A stretch of DNA of 64,000 nt from Microbacterium sp. M28 (GCF_025836995.1 NZ_CP107546.1:744001-808000), one strand, 5' to 3'. Positions 21,386 to 30,323 are shown, numbered from the stretch's first letter. Translations and numbers: made by a program. Notes: a model not told the origin generated them from the letters alone.

Positions 21386-22384
21386 TCAGGATGCCGGTGC
21401 GGCCGTCGAGTTGCGCATCACGAGGACGGAGGCCGCGGCCACATGCTCGATCCCGGCATCCGCTCCGGTCAGCTGCGCGAGCAGCAGACGAACGGCCACA
21501 CGGCCCTGATCGCGCGGGCGCTGACGGATCGTGGTGAGTGCGAACATCTCGGCGTCCCGATGGTCGTCGATGCCGATGACGCTCAGCTGCGACGGCACCG
21601 CGATACCGAGCCGGCGGGCGGCGATGATGGTGCCGATCGCCGCCTCGTCGCACACGCCGACGACCGCGGTCGGGCGGGATCGCCGGTCTCCGAGCAGATC
21701 GACCGCGGCGGCGTAGCCGCTCGACATCGACGACTGCGCGAACGCGACACGGGGCTCGGTCCCGGCGGCCGCCATCGCGTCGCGGTACCCGGTGAAGCGC
21801 CGTTGATCGCCGATGCTGCCGTCGCCGGATTCCACAGTGCCGACGAACGCGATGTCGGTGTGACCGAGATCCAGCAGATGCTCCGTCGCGATGCGCGCGA
21901 CGCTCATGTCGTCGATCGAGACGGCGCTGGCCCCCTCACTGTACGGGCCGACGCCGACGAGCGCTCGGTCGAGCCGGAGCAGTCTCTCGAGCTCCTGCGC
22001 ACTCGGCTGGATGCCCGCGGCGATCAGACCGTCGAACCGGCGCCGGGGGAGGATCTCCTCGAAGACGCGTTCGCGGGTCCGGCTCCCCTCGCGGATGTCG
22101 TACAGCGCGAGATCGAGGTCACCGTCGAGCAGCGACTCCTGGATGCCGGCGACGAGCTCGGTGAAGAACCAGCGGTCGAGGGTCGGCACGATCACCGCGA
22201 TCGTGCCCGTGCGGCCGGTGGCGAGGCTCGTCGCGGAGGAATGGGCGACGTACGACAGCTCCTGCGCGGCATCCACCACCCGTTGGCGTGTTTCATCTGA
22301 GACGTAACCGCGACCGCTCAGAGCCCGACTCGCGGTCGCCTTGGACACCCCGGCTCTCGCCGCGACATCCGCGATCGTGCTCAT
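21386..22384 (-). CDS. LacI-family transcriptional regulator
   Basis: 332 residues. The N-terminal LacI helix-turn-helix reads IADVAARAGVSKATASRALSG, with the hinge helix SATSLATGRTGTIAVIVP. A sugar-binding-type effector domain follows (DDMSVARIATEHLLDLGHTDIAFVG, then QLSVIGIDDH). It is divergent from a sugar ABC importer with two operator-like palindromes between them, so it probably represses that operon and itself until an imported sugar or its derivative binds. ATG 22384 has GGAGGA upstream. The effector is unknown. Confidence 0.93.
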   Translation of the reverse strand: MSTIADVAARAGVSKATASRALSGRGYVSDETRQRVVDAAQELSYVAHSSATSLATGRTGTIAVIVPTLDRWFFTELVAGIQESLLDGDLDLALYDIREGSRTRERVFEEILPRRRFDGLIAAGIQPSAQELERLLRLDRALVGVGPYSEGASAVSIDDMSVARIATEHLLDLGHTDIAFVGTVESGDGSIGDQRRFTGYRDAMAAAGTEPRVAFAQSSMSSGYAAAVDLLGDRRSRPTAVVGVCDEAAIGTIIAARRLGIAVPSQLSVIGIDDHRDAEMFALTTIRQRPRDQGRVAVRLLLAQLTGADAGIEHVAAASVLVMRNSTAAPAS

Positions 22385-22452
22385 GCGTCCTCCTCGACAC
22401 CCGCGCGCCTCAGAGCGCACGAGGTCGAGGATAGTCTCGCGGAGCACGAAAC

Positions 22453-22464
22453 GGAACCGGTTCC
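22453..22464. promoter_or_regulatory. Palindrome GGAACCGGTTCC, candidate LacI-family operator
   Basis: A perfect 12-bp palindrome with the central CG step typical of LacI/GalR operators, in the divergent intergenic region. Its centre is 25 bp from the next palindrome. Confidence 0.55.
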
Positions 22465-22476
22465 AGGTGATTCGCG

Positions 22477-22490
22477 CGGGAGCGCTCCCA
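22477..22490. promoter_or_regulatory. CebR-like operator
   Basis: CGGGAGCGCTCCCA matches 13 of 14 bases of TGGGAGCGCTCCCA, the known CebR site of Streptomyces cellobiose genes. It lies between the LacI-family gene and the ABC importer. Confidence 0.65.
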
Positions 22491-22654
22491 TGGGCTTCGG
22501 CGCCCCAGAGCAAAAGGTTGTCGGGTTGTGATGATTCGCCATTGTGCCTGGCATGCTCGGGCAAGTAGGTTGGCCTGGAATCGGTTCCCGATTCGGCCGC
22601 GGACGAGACGGTCGATTCTTCTGTGGGGACGTGAACTCGAGGAGGAGAAATCAC

Positions 22655-23974
22655 ATGACTCTTTCGCAGCGCAAGAGGCTGATCGCGCCGCTGGCCCTGT
22701 TGGGCGTGGCGGGCATCGCGCTCGCGGGATGCGGCGCACCGGGGGCGCCGACCGGGGGAGGCGGAGGCGGTGACGTCGACGGCGAGACCGTCACGATCTA
22801 CGGAACGATCGTGGACGCGGAGGCCGAACTGCTTCAGGAGTCCTGGGCGGACTTCGAAGAGGAGACCGGCATCGACATCAAGTACGAGGGCAGCCAGGAC
22901 TTCGAGACGCAGCTCGGCACGCGCGCGCAGGGCGGCAACCCGCCGGACATCGCGATCTTCCCGCAGCCGGGTCTGATGGCGGACTTCGCGTCGCGGGACT
23001 TCCTCAAGCCTGCGCCCGAGGCCGTGGTGGAGAACGCCAATGAGTACTGGTCCGAGGACTGGGTGAACTACGGCACCGTCGACGACACGTTCTACGGCGC
23101 ACCGCTCATGGCGAGCGTCAAGGGCTGGATCTGGTACTCGCCGGCGAAGTTCGCGGAGTGGGGCGTCGAGGTCCCCAAGACGCTCGACGAGCTGAACGCG
23201 CTCACCGCGACGATCCAGTCCACGTCGGGCGCTGCGCCCTGGTGCGCCGGCTTCGAGTCCGGCACCGCGACCGGTTGGCCGGGTACGGACTGGATCGAGG
23301 ACTACGTCCTGCGCCAGGCCGGTACGGACGTGTACGACCAGTGGGCGGCGGGCGAGGTTCCCTTCACGGACCCGCAGATCAAGACGGCGTTCGACTCGGT
23401 CGGCGAGATCCTGCTGAACCCGAGCTACGTCAACGCCGGTTTCGGCGACGTCCGCTCGATCAACTCGACGGCGTTCGGTGACGTGGCTCCGGCACTGGCC
23501 GAGGGCAAGTGCGCGCTGACGCACCAGGCATCGTTCCTCTCCGGCTTCTACCCGGAGGGCACGAAGGTCGCCGAGGACGGCGACGTGTGGGCGTTCATCC
23601 TTCCCGGTGAGGCCGAGGGCGAGACCACGGTGACCGGTGGTGGCGAGATCGTCGGCGCGTTCAGCGACTCCGAGGCGACGCAGCAGGTGCTCGAGTACCT
23701 GTCCAGCCCGGAGTGGGCCAACAACCGGGTCAGCCTCGGCGGTGTCGTCTCCGCCAACAGCGGGCTCGACCCCGAGAGCGCTCAGGATCCGATCCTTCAG
23801 GAGACCATCAAGATCCTGCAGGACGAGGAGACGACGTTCCGCTTCGACGCCAGCGACCTGATGCCCGGTGCCGTCGGCGCCGGAACATTCTGGAAGGGCA
23901 TGGTCGCCTGGATCAACGGCGACCCGACCGACGCCGTGCTCGAGCAGATCGAGACCGGCTGGCCGAGCGAGTAA
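22655..23974 (+). CDS. Sugar ABC transporter substrate-binding lipoprotein (AglE-like)
   Basis: 439 residues. The signal is KRLIAPLALLGVAGIALAGC with lipobox L-A-G-C, Cys near residue 26, then a Gly-rich spacer. The body is a family-1 solute-binding protein (TVTIYGTIVDAEAELLQESW, GGNPPDIAIFPQPGLMADF, then EYLSSPEWANN). The arrangement and the accompanying AglF-like permease suggest alpha-glucosides, though the CebR-like operator also allows beta-glucosides. ATG 22655 follows GAGGAGGAG. First gene of a three-gene operon, divergent from its probable repressor. Confidence 0.93.
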   Translation: MTLSQRKRLIAPLALLGVAGIALAGCGAPGAPTGGGGGGDVDGETVTIYGTIVDAEAELLQESWADFEEETGIDIKYEGSQDFETQLGTRAQGGNPPDIAIFPQPGLMADFASRDFLKPAPEAVVENANEYWSEDWVNYGTVDDTFYGAPLMASVKGWIWYSPAKFAEWGVEVPKTLDELNALTATIQSTSGAAPWCAGFESGTATGWPGTDWIEDYVLRQAGTDVYDQWAAGEVPFTDPQIKTAFDSVGEILLNPSYVNAGFGDVRSINSTAFGDVAPALAEGKCALTHQASFLSGFYPEGTKVAEDGDVWAFILPGEAEGETTVTGGGEIVGAFSDSEATQQVLEYLSSPEWANNRVSLGGVVSANSGLDPESAQDPILQETIKILQDEETTFRFDASDLMPGAVGAGTFWKGMVAWINGDPTDAVLEQIETGWPSE

Positions 23975-24082
23975 TCGCCTGCACGGGCCGCCTCCGCTTT
24001 CCGACGGAGGCGGCCCTCCCACCCTCCGGCGTGCGCGCAGTCGCCCACGCCTTCACACCTCGCGTCATGAAAAGGGGACTGC

Positions 24083-25222
24083 GTGAACGCGACAGAATTC
24101 TTCAGATGGGTCGGGTCGCTTCCGCCCGTCCTGCAGGCCGTGGTGGTCGTGATCGCGTTCGCCGTCGTGGTGGCGGTGATCCTGCTCCTGGTCGACGTCG
24201 CACCGCGCAAGGGCGCGATGTACACGTGGATCCGCCTCGCGATGTGCCTCATCGTCCCGTTCGCGGTGATGTGGTTCTTCAACTCCTGGTACTGGGCGAT
24301 GGGTGTCGCCGTCGTCGTCGGTGCGTTGTTCTTCCTGCTCGACTACCGCTCACGTGACGGCGCCGGGTATCTGATCCAGCTGGTCGCGTTCATGGCTCCG
24401 GCCGTTCTCCTCCTGCTGGTCGGCCTCATCCTCCCGTCGATCCAGACCGTGTACGCCTCGTTCTGGAACTCGAGCGGCGACAACTTCATCGGCCTGAACA
24501 ACTACGTCTGGATCTTCACGCAGTCGGATGGGATCACGGCGGTCGTCAACACGATCGTGTGGGTGCTCATCGTTCCCATCGTGTCGACCCTGGTCGGCCT
24601 CGCCTATGCGGTCTTCATCGACCGGACCAGGGGCGAGAAGATCTACAAGATCCTGGTGTTCATGCCGATGGCGATCTCGTTCGTCGGCGCCAGCATCATC
24701 TGGCGGTTCATGTACGCGTACCGCGGACCCGAGTTCGAGCAGATCGGCCTGCTGAACCAGATCGTCGTCTGGTTCGGCGGCGAACCGCAGCAGTGGCTGC
24801 TGAACGAGCCATGGAACAACCTGTTCCTCATCGTCGTGCTCATCTGGGTGCAGACCGGATTCGCCATGGTCGTGCTCTCGGCCTCCATCAAGGGCGTGCC
24901 GGCAGAACTCCTCGAGGCGGCCGAGCTCGACGGGGCCAACGCCTGGCAGCGGTTCTGGTCGGTCACGGTCCCCGCGATCCGCCCGGCACTCATCGTCGTG
25001 CTCACGACCATCTCGATCGCCTCGCTGAAGGTCTTCGACATCGTCCGCACCATGACGGCAGGAAACTACGGCACGAGCGTGCTCGCGAACGAGATGTACA
25101 CGCAGTTCTCCAAGTTCGAGGCGGGACGCAGCGCCGCGCTGTCGGTCATCCTGTTCATCCTGGTGCTGCCGATCGTCATCTACAACGCGCGCCAGATCAA
25201 GAAGCAGCGGGAGATCCGATGA
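24083..25222 (+). CDS. Sugar ABC transporter permease (AglF/MalF-like)
   Basis: 379 residues, longer than the usual roughly 300, because an N-terminal extension adds three hydrophobic segments (about 12-40, 48-72, 74-90). A standard six-helix permease core follows. The EAA loop reads ELLEAAELDGANAWQRFWSVTVP (about 272-294), where the ATPase docks. GTG start 24083 lies after AAAAGGGGA. The 3' end overlaps the next permease by ATGA. It should form a heterodimer with that permease in the cytoplasmic membrane. Confidence 0.92.
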   Translation: MNATEFFRWVGSLPPVLQAVVVVIAFAVVVAVILLLVDVAPRKGAMYTWIRLAMCLIVPFAVMWFFNSWYWAMGVAVVVGALFFLLDYRSRDGAGYLIQLVAFMAPAVLLLLVGLILPSIQTVYASFWNSSGDNFIGLNNYVWIFTQSDGITAVVNTIVWVLIVPIVSTLVGLAYAVFIDRTRGEKIYKILVFMPMAISFVGASIIWRFMYAYRGPEFEQIGLLNQIVVWFGGEPQQWLLNEPWNNLFLIVVLIWVQTGFAMVVLSASIKGVPAELLEAAELDGANAWQRFWSVTVPAIRPALIVVLTTISIASLKVFDIVRTMTAGNYGTSVLANEMYTQFSKFEAGRSAALSVILFILVLPIVIYNARQIKKQREIR

Positions 25223-26175
25223 GCGACACCGTGAAGACCGATCCGAACAGCACCCGCGCGATCACGACGGGCGGCAGGTTCGAGGCATCGGCAGGGCGCA
25301 CACGCAAGCGGCTGAGTCGGCCGTGGGCGACCATCGCGTCGATCGTCATCGCCGTCCTCTGGACGATCCCGACGCTCGGGTTGTTCATCTCCTCGTTCCG
25401 GCCGCGCGACGACATCAACACCTCCGGGTGGTGGACGATCTTCGCCGACCCGCAGTTCACGTTCGAGAACTACGTCGAGGTGCTGCAGTCCGGTACGACG
25501 CAGCTGACCATCCTGCAGTCGTTCGTCAACTCGATCGCGATCACGATCCCTGCCACGCTGATCCCGCTGATGATCGCGGCGATGGCGGCATACGCGTTCG
25601 CATGGATCGACTTCAAGGGCCGCAACGCGCTGTTCATCTTCGTGTTCGCGCTGCAGATCGTACCGATCCAGATGGCGCTGGTGCCGCTGCTGACCTCGTT
25701 CTCGAAGGGCATCAACCTCTTCGGGATCCAGGTCACCGAGTCGATCGACGCGTCGCAGGGCTACGCGCAGGTCTGGATCGCGCACACGATGTTCGCCCTG
25801 CCGCTGGCGATCTACCTGCTGCACAACTTCATGTCCGAGATCCCCGGCGAGATCATCGAGGCGGCGAGGGTGGACGGCGCATCGCGCGGGCAGATCTTCT
25901 TCCGCATCGTGCTGCCGCTGACCATGCCGGCTATCGCGTCGGTGGCGATCTTCCAGTTCCTGTGGGTCTGGAACGACCTGCTCGTCGCCCTCGTGTTCGC
26001 CGATGGTGCGGCCTCGCCGATCACGAAGGTGCTCGCCGAGATCACCGGACGCGGTGAGGGCTGGTACCTGCTCACGGCCGGGGCGTTCGTGTCGATCATC
26101 GTTCCGCTGATCGTGTTCTTCGCCTTGCAGCGCTACTTTGTGCGCGGTCTGCTGGCGGGGTCCACCAAGGGATAG
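25219..26175 (+). CDS. Sugar ABC transporter permease (AglG/MalG-like)
   Basis: 318 residues. A basic N-terminal tail of about 35 residues precedes six transmembrane segments. The EAA loop reads EIIEAARVDGASRGQIFFRIVLP (about 213-235), and the C-terminus has the MalG-type FVRGLLAGSTKG. Starts at ATG 25219 inside the preceding stop (ATGA coupling). No ATPase gene follows, so the importer probably uses a shared MsiK-type ATPase encoded elsewhere, as is common in actinobacteria. Confidence 0.93.
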   Translation: MSDTVKTDPNSTRAITTGGRFEASAGRTRKRLSRPWATIASIVIAVLWTIPTLGLFISSFRPRDDINTSGWWTIFADPQFTFENYVEVLQSGTTQLTILQSFVNSIAITIPATLIPLMIAAMAAYAFAWIDFKGRNALFIFVFALQIVPIQMALVPLLTSFSKGINLFGIQVTESIDASQGYAQVWIAHTMFALPLAIYLLHNFMSEIPGEIIEAARVDGASRGQIFFRIVLPLTMPAIASVAIFQFLWVWNDLLVALVFADGAASPITKVLAEITGRGEGWYLLTAGAFVSIIVPLIVFFALQRYFVRGLLAGSTKG

Positions 26176-26241
26176 CCGGCCCGCCGCGACGCCGTGTAAC
26201 AGGCGCGGGTGGCGAGGGAGCGACGGACGTAGGCTGTGACC

Positions 26242-27396
26242 ATGTCCGAGCACTCCTTCGCCACCCGCGCCATCCATGCAGGTCAGACAGCCGATCCGCG
26301 GACGGGGGCGATCATCCCGCCGATCTACCAGGCCTCCACGCATGTGCAGGACGGCATCGGCGGGTTCCGCGAGGGGTACGAGTACAACCGGGCGGGCAAC
26401 CCGACCCGCAGCGCGCTGGAGACCCAGCTCGCGGCTCTCGAGGGCGGCTCGGCCGCGCTGTCGTTCGCCTCCGGGCTCGCAGCGGAGGACGCGCTGCTTC
26501 GCGGGCTGCTGAAGCCCGGCGACCACGTCATCCTGGGCAACGACGTCTACGGCGGCACCTACCGTCTGCTGACCACCGTGCTCGCCCCGTGGGGGATCGA
26601 GACGACGATCGTCGCCCTCGAGGATGCCGACGCGATCCGCGCCGCTCTGCGCCCGGAGACCAGGATCATCTGGGTGGAGACGCCCAGCAACCCGTTGCTC
26701 AAGATCGTCGACATCGCCGCGATCGTCGAGATCGCGCACGCGGGCGGGGCCATCGTCGTCGTGGACAACACGTTCGCCTCGCCTGCCCTGCAGCAGCCGC
26801 TCGGACTGGGCGCCGACCTCGTCGTGCACTCGACGACCAAGTACCTCGGCGGGCACTCCGACGTGCTCGGCGGCGCGGTGGTGTTCGGCGACGATCGCTT
26901 CTACGAGCCGGTCAAGTTCCAGCAGTTCGCCGTCGGTGCCGTGTCGGCTCCGCTGGATGCCTGGCTCACGACGCGCGGCATCAAGACGCTCGCGGTCCGT
27001 GTGCGCCAGCACAGCGAGAACGCTCAGGCGATCGCCGAGTGGGCGGCCGGGCGTGCGGAGTTCGAGACGGTGTACTACCCCGGCCTCGCCACGCACCCGG
27101 GACACGAGACCGCCGCCCGACAGATGACCGGCTTCGGCGGGATGCTGTCGCTCGCGCTGACCGCGGGGCCCGGTGCGGCTCGTGCCTTCGCTGAGAGCAC
27201 CGAGGTGTTCCAGCTCGCCGAGTCGCTCGGAGGCGTCGAGTCGCTGATCGGCTATCCGTCGGAGATGACGCACGCGTCGGTGCGAGGGACCGCGCTCGCG
27301 GTGCCCGAGAACGTCGTGCGGCTCTCGGTCGGAATCGAGGATGTGCGCGATCTCATCGCCGACCTGGAGCAGGCGCTGACGCGTATCGCGCGCTGA
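26242..27396 (+). CDS. Cystathionine gamma-synthase / gamma-lyase family PLP enzyme
   Basis: 384 residues. Cys/Met-metabolism PLP fold: FATRAIHAGQTADPRTGAII at the start, YEYNRAGNPTRSALE, PLP-phosphate region SFASGLAA, VETPSNPLLKIVDI, and STTKYLGGHSDVLGG with the Schiff-base Lys near residue 201. The family covers cystathionine gamma-synthase (methionine synthesis) and gamma-lyase (cysteine formation); motifs cannot separate them. ATG 26242 has TAGGCT exactly 6 bp upstream, so it is probably leaderless; the GTG at 26236 would fall at the expected transcription start boundary. Confidence 0.92.
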   Translation: MSEHSFATRAIHAGQTADPRTGAIIPPIYQASTHVQDGIGGFREGYEYNRAGNPTRSALETQLAALEGGSAALSFASGLAAEDALLRGLLKPGDHVILGNDVYGGTYRLLTTVLAPWGIETTIVALEDADAIRAALRPETRIIWVETPSNPLLKIVDIAAIVEIAHAGGAIVVVDNTFASPALQQPLGLGADLVVHSTTKYLGGHSDVLGGAVVFGDDRFYEPVKFQQFAVGAVSAPLDAWLTTRGIKTLAVRVRQHSENAQAIAEWAAGRAEFETVYYPGLATHPGHETAARQMTGFGGMLSLALTAGPGAARAFAESTEVFQLAESLGGVESLIGYPSEMTHASVRGTALAVPENVVRLSVGIEDVRDLIADLEQALTRIAR

Positions 27397-27422
27397 TGCC
27401 GGGCGACGGCGGGGAGTAACAT

Positions 27423-27454
27423 GGTCGAATCGATTCACTCGAATCGATTCGACC
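27423..27454. promoter_or_regulatory. 32-bp perfect inverted repeat upstream of MFS pump
   Basis: GGTCGAATCGATTC (27423-27436) and its exact complement (27441-27454) flank ACTC. Each arm contains its own palindrome GAATCGATTC. It starts one base after a TAACAT -10 (27417-27422), so it covers the transcription start: a repressor site is more likely than a terminator, as no T run follows. Confidence 0.75.
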
Positions 27455-27475
27455 ACCCGCGCCCCGGAAGCTCCC

Positions 27476-28885
27476 TTGACCGACTCACCCCGCCACGAAA
27501 CCAGCACGCCGCATACGAACCCTGACACATCTCCCGCTCCGGCATCCGATCGCACACCCAGCGGAACGATCCGCACGATCACCGGCAGCATCCGCACCTC
27601 GGCACCCACCGGCGCCATCCGCACGCTCGGCCCCAACCCGGCGACCGCGCCCATCATGCTCCATCCGGGCGATGCGATCTCGACCGCACGCCGCACCGTC
27701 TACATCATCCTGCTCGGAACTCTGACCGCCCTCGGGCCGTTCACGATCGACCTCTACCTTCCCGCGTTCCCGCTGCTGGAGAGCGACTTCCAGACCACGG
27801 CGGCGGCGATCCAGCTGACGCTCACCGGTACGATGATCGGGTTCGCGATCGGCCAGCTCGTGGTCGGTCCGCTGAGCGACAAGGTCGGCCGACGTGTGCC
27901 GCTGATCTCCGTGACCGCGCTGCACGTGGTCGCCAGCCTGGCCGCCGCTCTCGCGCCCGACCTGATACTGCTCGGGACCGCACGTGTCTTCATGGGCATC
28001 GGCGCGGCAGCGGGTGGGGTCGTCGCGATGGCGATCGTGCGCGACCTGTTCGGCGGGCGACGCCTCGTCGTGATGCTGTCGCGCCTCGCGCTCGTCTCGG
28101 GCGTCGCACCGGTGGTCGCACCGCTGCTCGGATCCGCACTGCTCGCGGTCATGGACTGGCGGGGGATCTTCGTGGTCCTGGCCTGCTACGGCTCCGCGAT
28201 GCTCGTCTGCGGACTGTTCCTGATCCCCGAGACGCTGCCGAAGGAGCGTCGTCACGATCGCGGCTCGTCCACGGTGCTGCAGCGCTACAGGAGCGTCTTC
28301 TCGGACCGCGTGTTCATCGGCGTGTTGATCATCGGCGGCATGACGTTCTCCGGGCTCTTCTCGTACCTCTCGGCATCCTCGTTCCTGTTCCAGCAGACGC
28401 ACGGGCTGGATGCGCAGCAGTACGGCTGGCTGTTCGCGGCGAACTCGCTCGGTCTGGTGCTCGGCGTGCAGACGGCCTCGCGGCTGGCCGCCCGGTTCGG
28501 GCCGCAGTGGGTGCTCGCGTTCTCGACGTCGGCTGCGCTGCTCTCCGGGCTGGCGATCATCGTCACGGACCAGCTCGGACTCGGGCTGTGGGGGACCGTG
28601 ATCCCGCTGTTCCTGTTCATGACCGCCTGCGGATTCACATTCCCGTGCGTTCAGGTGCTCGCGCTCGACCGGCACGGGAAGGCGGCGGGCACCGCGGCAT
28701 CCATCCTGGGCGCCAGCAACAACGGCGTCGCGGCGATCATCTCCCCGGTCGTGTTCCTCATCGCCGGCGGCGGAGCGATCACGGCGACGACCATGGCATC
28801 GGTCATGGTCGGATGCGCAGCCATCGGCATCCTGTCGCTCTGGCTGATCGTGCGGCCGCGGAGCGTCGGGATGCTGAACCCCTGA
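27476..28885 (+). CDS. MFS transporter, Bcr/CflA-type drug efflux
   Basis: 469 residues from TTG 27476, which has GGAAG 5 bp upstream. Residues 1-70 form an unusual Thr/Ser/Pro-rich extension with three I-R-T units (TIRTI, SIRTS, AIRTL). Twelve transmembrane segments follow, with family motifs LGPFTIDLYLPAFP (first helix), GPLSDKVGRRVPL (motif A) and VRDLFGG. Bcr/CflA pumps export drugs and small compounds by proton antiport. An alternative ATG at 27656 would remove most of the extension. Preceded by a 32-bp perfect inverted repeat, with no adjacent regulator gene. Confidence 0.9.
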   Translation: MTDSPRHETSTPHTNPDTSPAPASDRTPSGTIRTITGSIRTSAPTGAIRTLGPNPATAPIMLHPGDAISTARRTVYIILLGTLTALGPFTIDLYLPAFPLLESDFQTTAAAIQLTLTGTMIGFAIGQLVVGPLSDKVGRRVPLISVTALHVVASLAAALAPDLILLGTARVFMGIGAAAGGVVAMAIVRDLFGGRRLVVMLSRLALVSGVAPVVAPLLGSALLAVMDWRGIFVVLACYGSAMLVCGLFLIPETLPKERRHDRGSSTVLQRYRSVFSDRVFIGVLIIGGMTFSGLFSYLSASSFLFQQTHGLDAQQYGWLFAANSLGLVLGVQTASRLAARFGPQWVLAFSTSAALLSGLAIIVTDQLGLGLWGTVIPLFLFMTACGFTFPCVQVLALDRHGKAAGTAASILGASNNGVAAIISPVVFLIAGGGAITATTMASVMVGCAAIGILSLWLIVRPRSVGMLNP

Positions 28886-28928
28886 GCCGGATGCCGGCTT
28901 CCTCGGCGTCGCACGGCAGAATGGGCGG

Positions 28929-29588
28929 ATGAGACGGCATTACCTGTGGTGGGGACTCGGCACGCTTCTGGCGGCGATCGCCCTGGGCGCGTACCTCACG
29001 ATCGACGAGGGGGCCGCCGAGCCGTATGCGCTGGACAGCTGGTGGCACGACCTCATGGTGGACGTCGCGCCTGAGGCGCTCATCACTCTGGCGCATGTGA
29101 TGAACCGCATCGGCGGCGGATGGATCGCCATCCTCGTCGTCCCCGCGGTCGTCGCCATCGGGCTGCTGCTCGCGAAACGCTGGCGTTCGGCGGTGTTCGC
29201 GCTCGCCGCCTTCGCCGCCAGCGCCGTGCTCGTGCAGCTGCTCAAGCAGCTTTTCGGGCGTGCGCGCCCTGAAGACATGCTCGTGCTGAGCGATTACGGA
29301 TCGTATCCCTCCGGGCACACGGCGAACGCGGCGACGATCGCCGTGGTGCTGTGCGTGCTGTTCCCGCGCTTGTGGATGTACGCGCTGGGGGTGCTGTGGG
29401 TGCTCACGATGGCGCTCTCGCGAACAGTGCTGGCCGTGCACTGGCTCACGGACACGGTCGGCGGCGCCCTGGTCGGGGCATCCGCCGCGTTGCTGATCGC
29501 TGCCGTGCTGATGCCGTGGGTGCGCGGCGACGTCCCCACGATCGGCACGGCCGCGGACGATGACGTCGAGGGCATCTGCGCCGGATAG
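28929..29588 (+). CDS. PAP2 superfamily membrane phosphatase
   Basis: 219 residues with about six hydrophobic segments. The acid-phosphatase motifs are in order: KQLFGRARP (motif 1, K and R), YPSGHTAN (motif 2, catalytic His) and SRTVLAVHWLTDTVGG (motif 3, His nucleophile). Substrates in this family are lipid or isoprenoid phosphates such as phosphatidate or undecaprenyl diphosphate; which one cannot be told. CAGAAT lies exactly 6 bp before the ATG, so it is probably leaderless. Confidence 0.92.
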   Translation: MRRHYLWWGLGTLLAAIALGAYLTIDEGAAEPYALDSWWHDLMVDVAPEALITLAHVMNRIGGGWIAILVVPAVVAIGLLLAKRWRSAVFALAAFAASAVLVQLLKQLFGRARPEDMLVLSDYGSYPSGHTANAATIAVVLCVLFPRLWMYALGVLWVLTMALSRTVLAVHWLTDTVGGALVGASAALLIAAVLMPWVRGDVPTIGTAADDDVEGICAG

Positions 29589-29640
29589 GGTGGAATCCGC
29601 CGTCGCTCCGGACGGCCGCCTGCGCACAGAGGAGTCCGCC

Positions 29641-30252
29641 GTGGCACACATCCGCCCGTACCGCACCGAGGACCGCAACGGGCTGCTCGACGTCTGCGTC
29701 AAGACTGCGGACTCGGGCGGCGATGCGACCGGGATGTTCTCGGACGACGAGCTGTGGGGTCTGCTGTTCGCGGTGCCGTATGCCGAGCGGCACCCCGACC
29801 TGTGCTGGGTGGTCGAATCGGACGACTCGCGCGTGATCGGCTACATCGTCGCCACCGATGACACAGAGGTCTTCGAGCAGTGGTTCCGCGACGAATGGTG
29901 GCCGCGCTACACCGATCGCTTCCCGAAGTCGATGGACCCGCAGACGCGCGAAGAGAAGATGATCGACTACGCCTACGGTCGAGCGCCGGGACGCGAGCCG
30001 CACGTGGGCGAGTACCCCGCGCACCTGCACATCGACCTCCTCCCCGAGACACAGGGGCAGGGCGTCGGACGACGTCTCATCGAGACCCTGTTCGCAGAGC
30101 TGCGCCGCCGGGGTGTTCCGGGGCTGCACCTCGGCATGAACCCGGAGAACACCGCCGCCGGTGCGTTCTACGACCGGATGGGGATGCAGCGTCTGCCGAG
30201 CCCGGAGGGGTCGTGCATGTACGGGGTCAGGTTCGCGGCGTCGACGGGCTGA
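29641..30252 (+). CDS. GNAT family N-acetyltransferase
   Basis: 203 residues. HIRPYRTEDRNGLLDVC is a typical GNAT first strand-helix. The acetyl-CoA motif A reads HLHIDLLPETQGQGVGRRLIETLF (about 125-148), followed by GLHLGMNPENTAAGAFYDRMGM, as in YP_/O-GlcNAcase-associated GNAT proteins. The acceptor is unknown. GTG 29641 follows AGAGGAG by 7 bp. It starts 52 bp after the PAP2 gene and may be cotranscribed. Confidence 0.88.
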   Translation: MAHIRPYRTEDRNGLLDVCVKTADSGGDATGMFSDDELWGLLFAVPYAERHPDLCWVVESDDSRVIGYIVATDDTEVFEQWFRDEWWPRYTDRFPKSMDPQTREEKMIDYAYGRAPGREPHVGEYPAHLHIDLLPETQGQGVGRRLIETLFAELRRRGVPGLHLGMNPENTAAGAFYDRMGMQRLPSPEGSCMYGVRFAASTG

Positions 30253-30323
30253 ACCACAGGCGGCGCCGCGCGGAGCCTCTGGCGTCGAGGGGCCCTGATT
30301 GTCGAGGTGCCAGACGTCACGTG

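Noticed and set aside
25180..28675. Minus-strand open frames of 838 and 396 aa over the permease, PLP enzyme and MFS genes
   Set aside because: Mirror-image frames of well-supported plus-strand genes; composition is non-protein-like.
29701..30052. Minus-strand 117-aa Arg-rich frame opposite the GNAT gene
   Set aside because: Arg/Pro-rich antisense shadow; the plus strand shows the acetyl-CoA motif.
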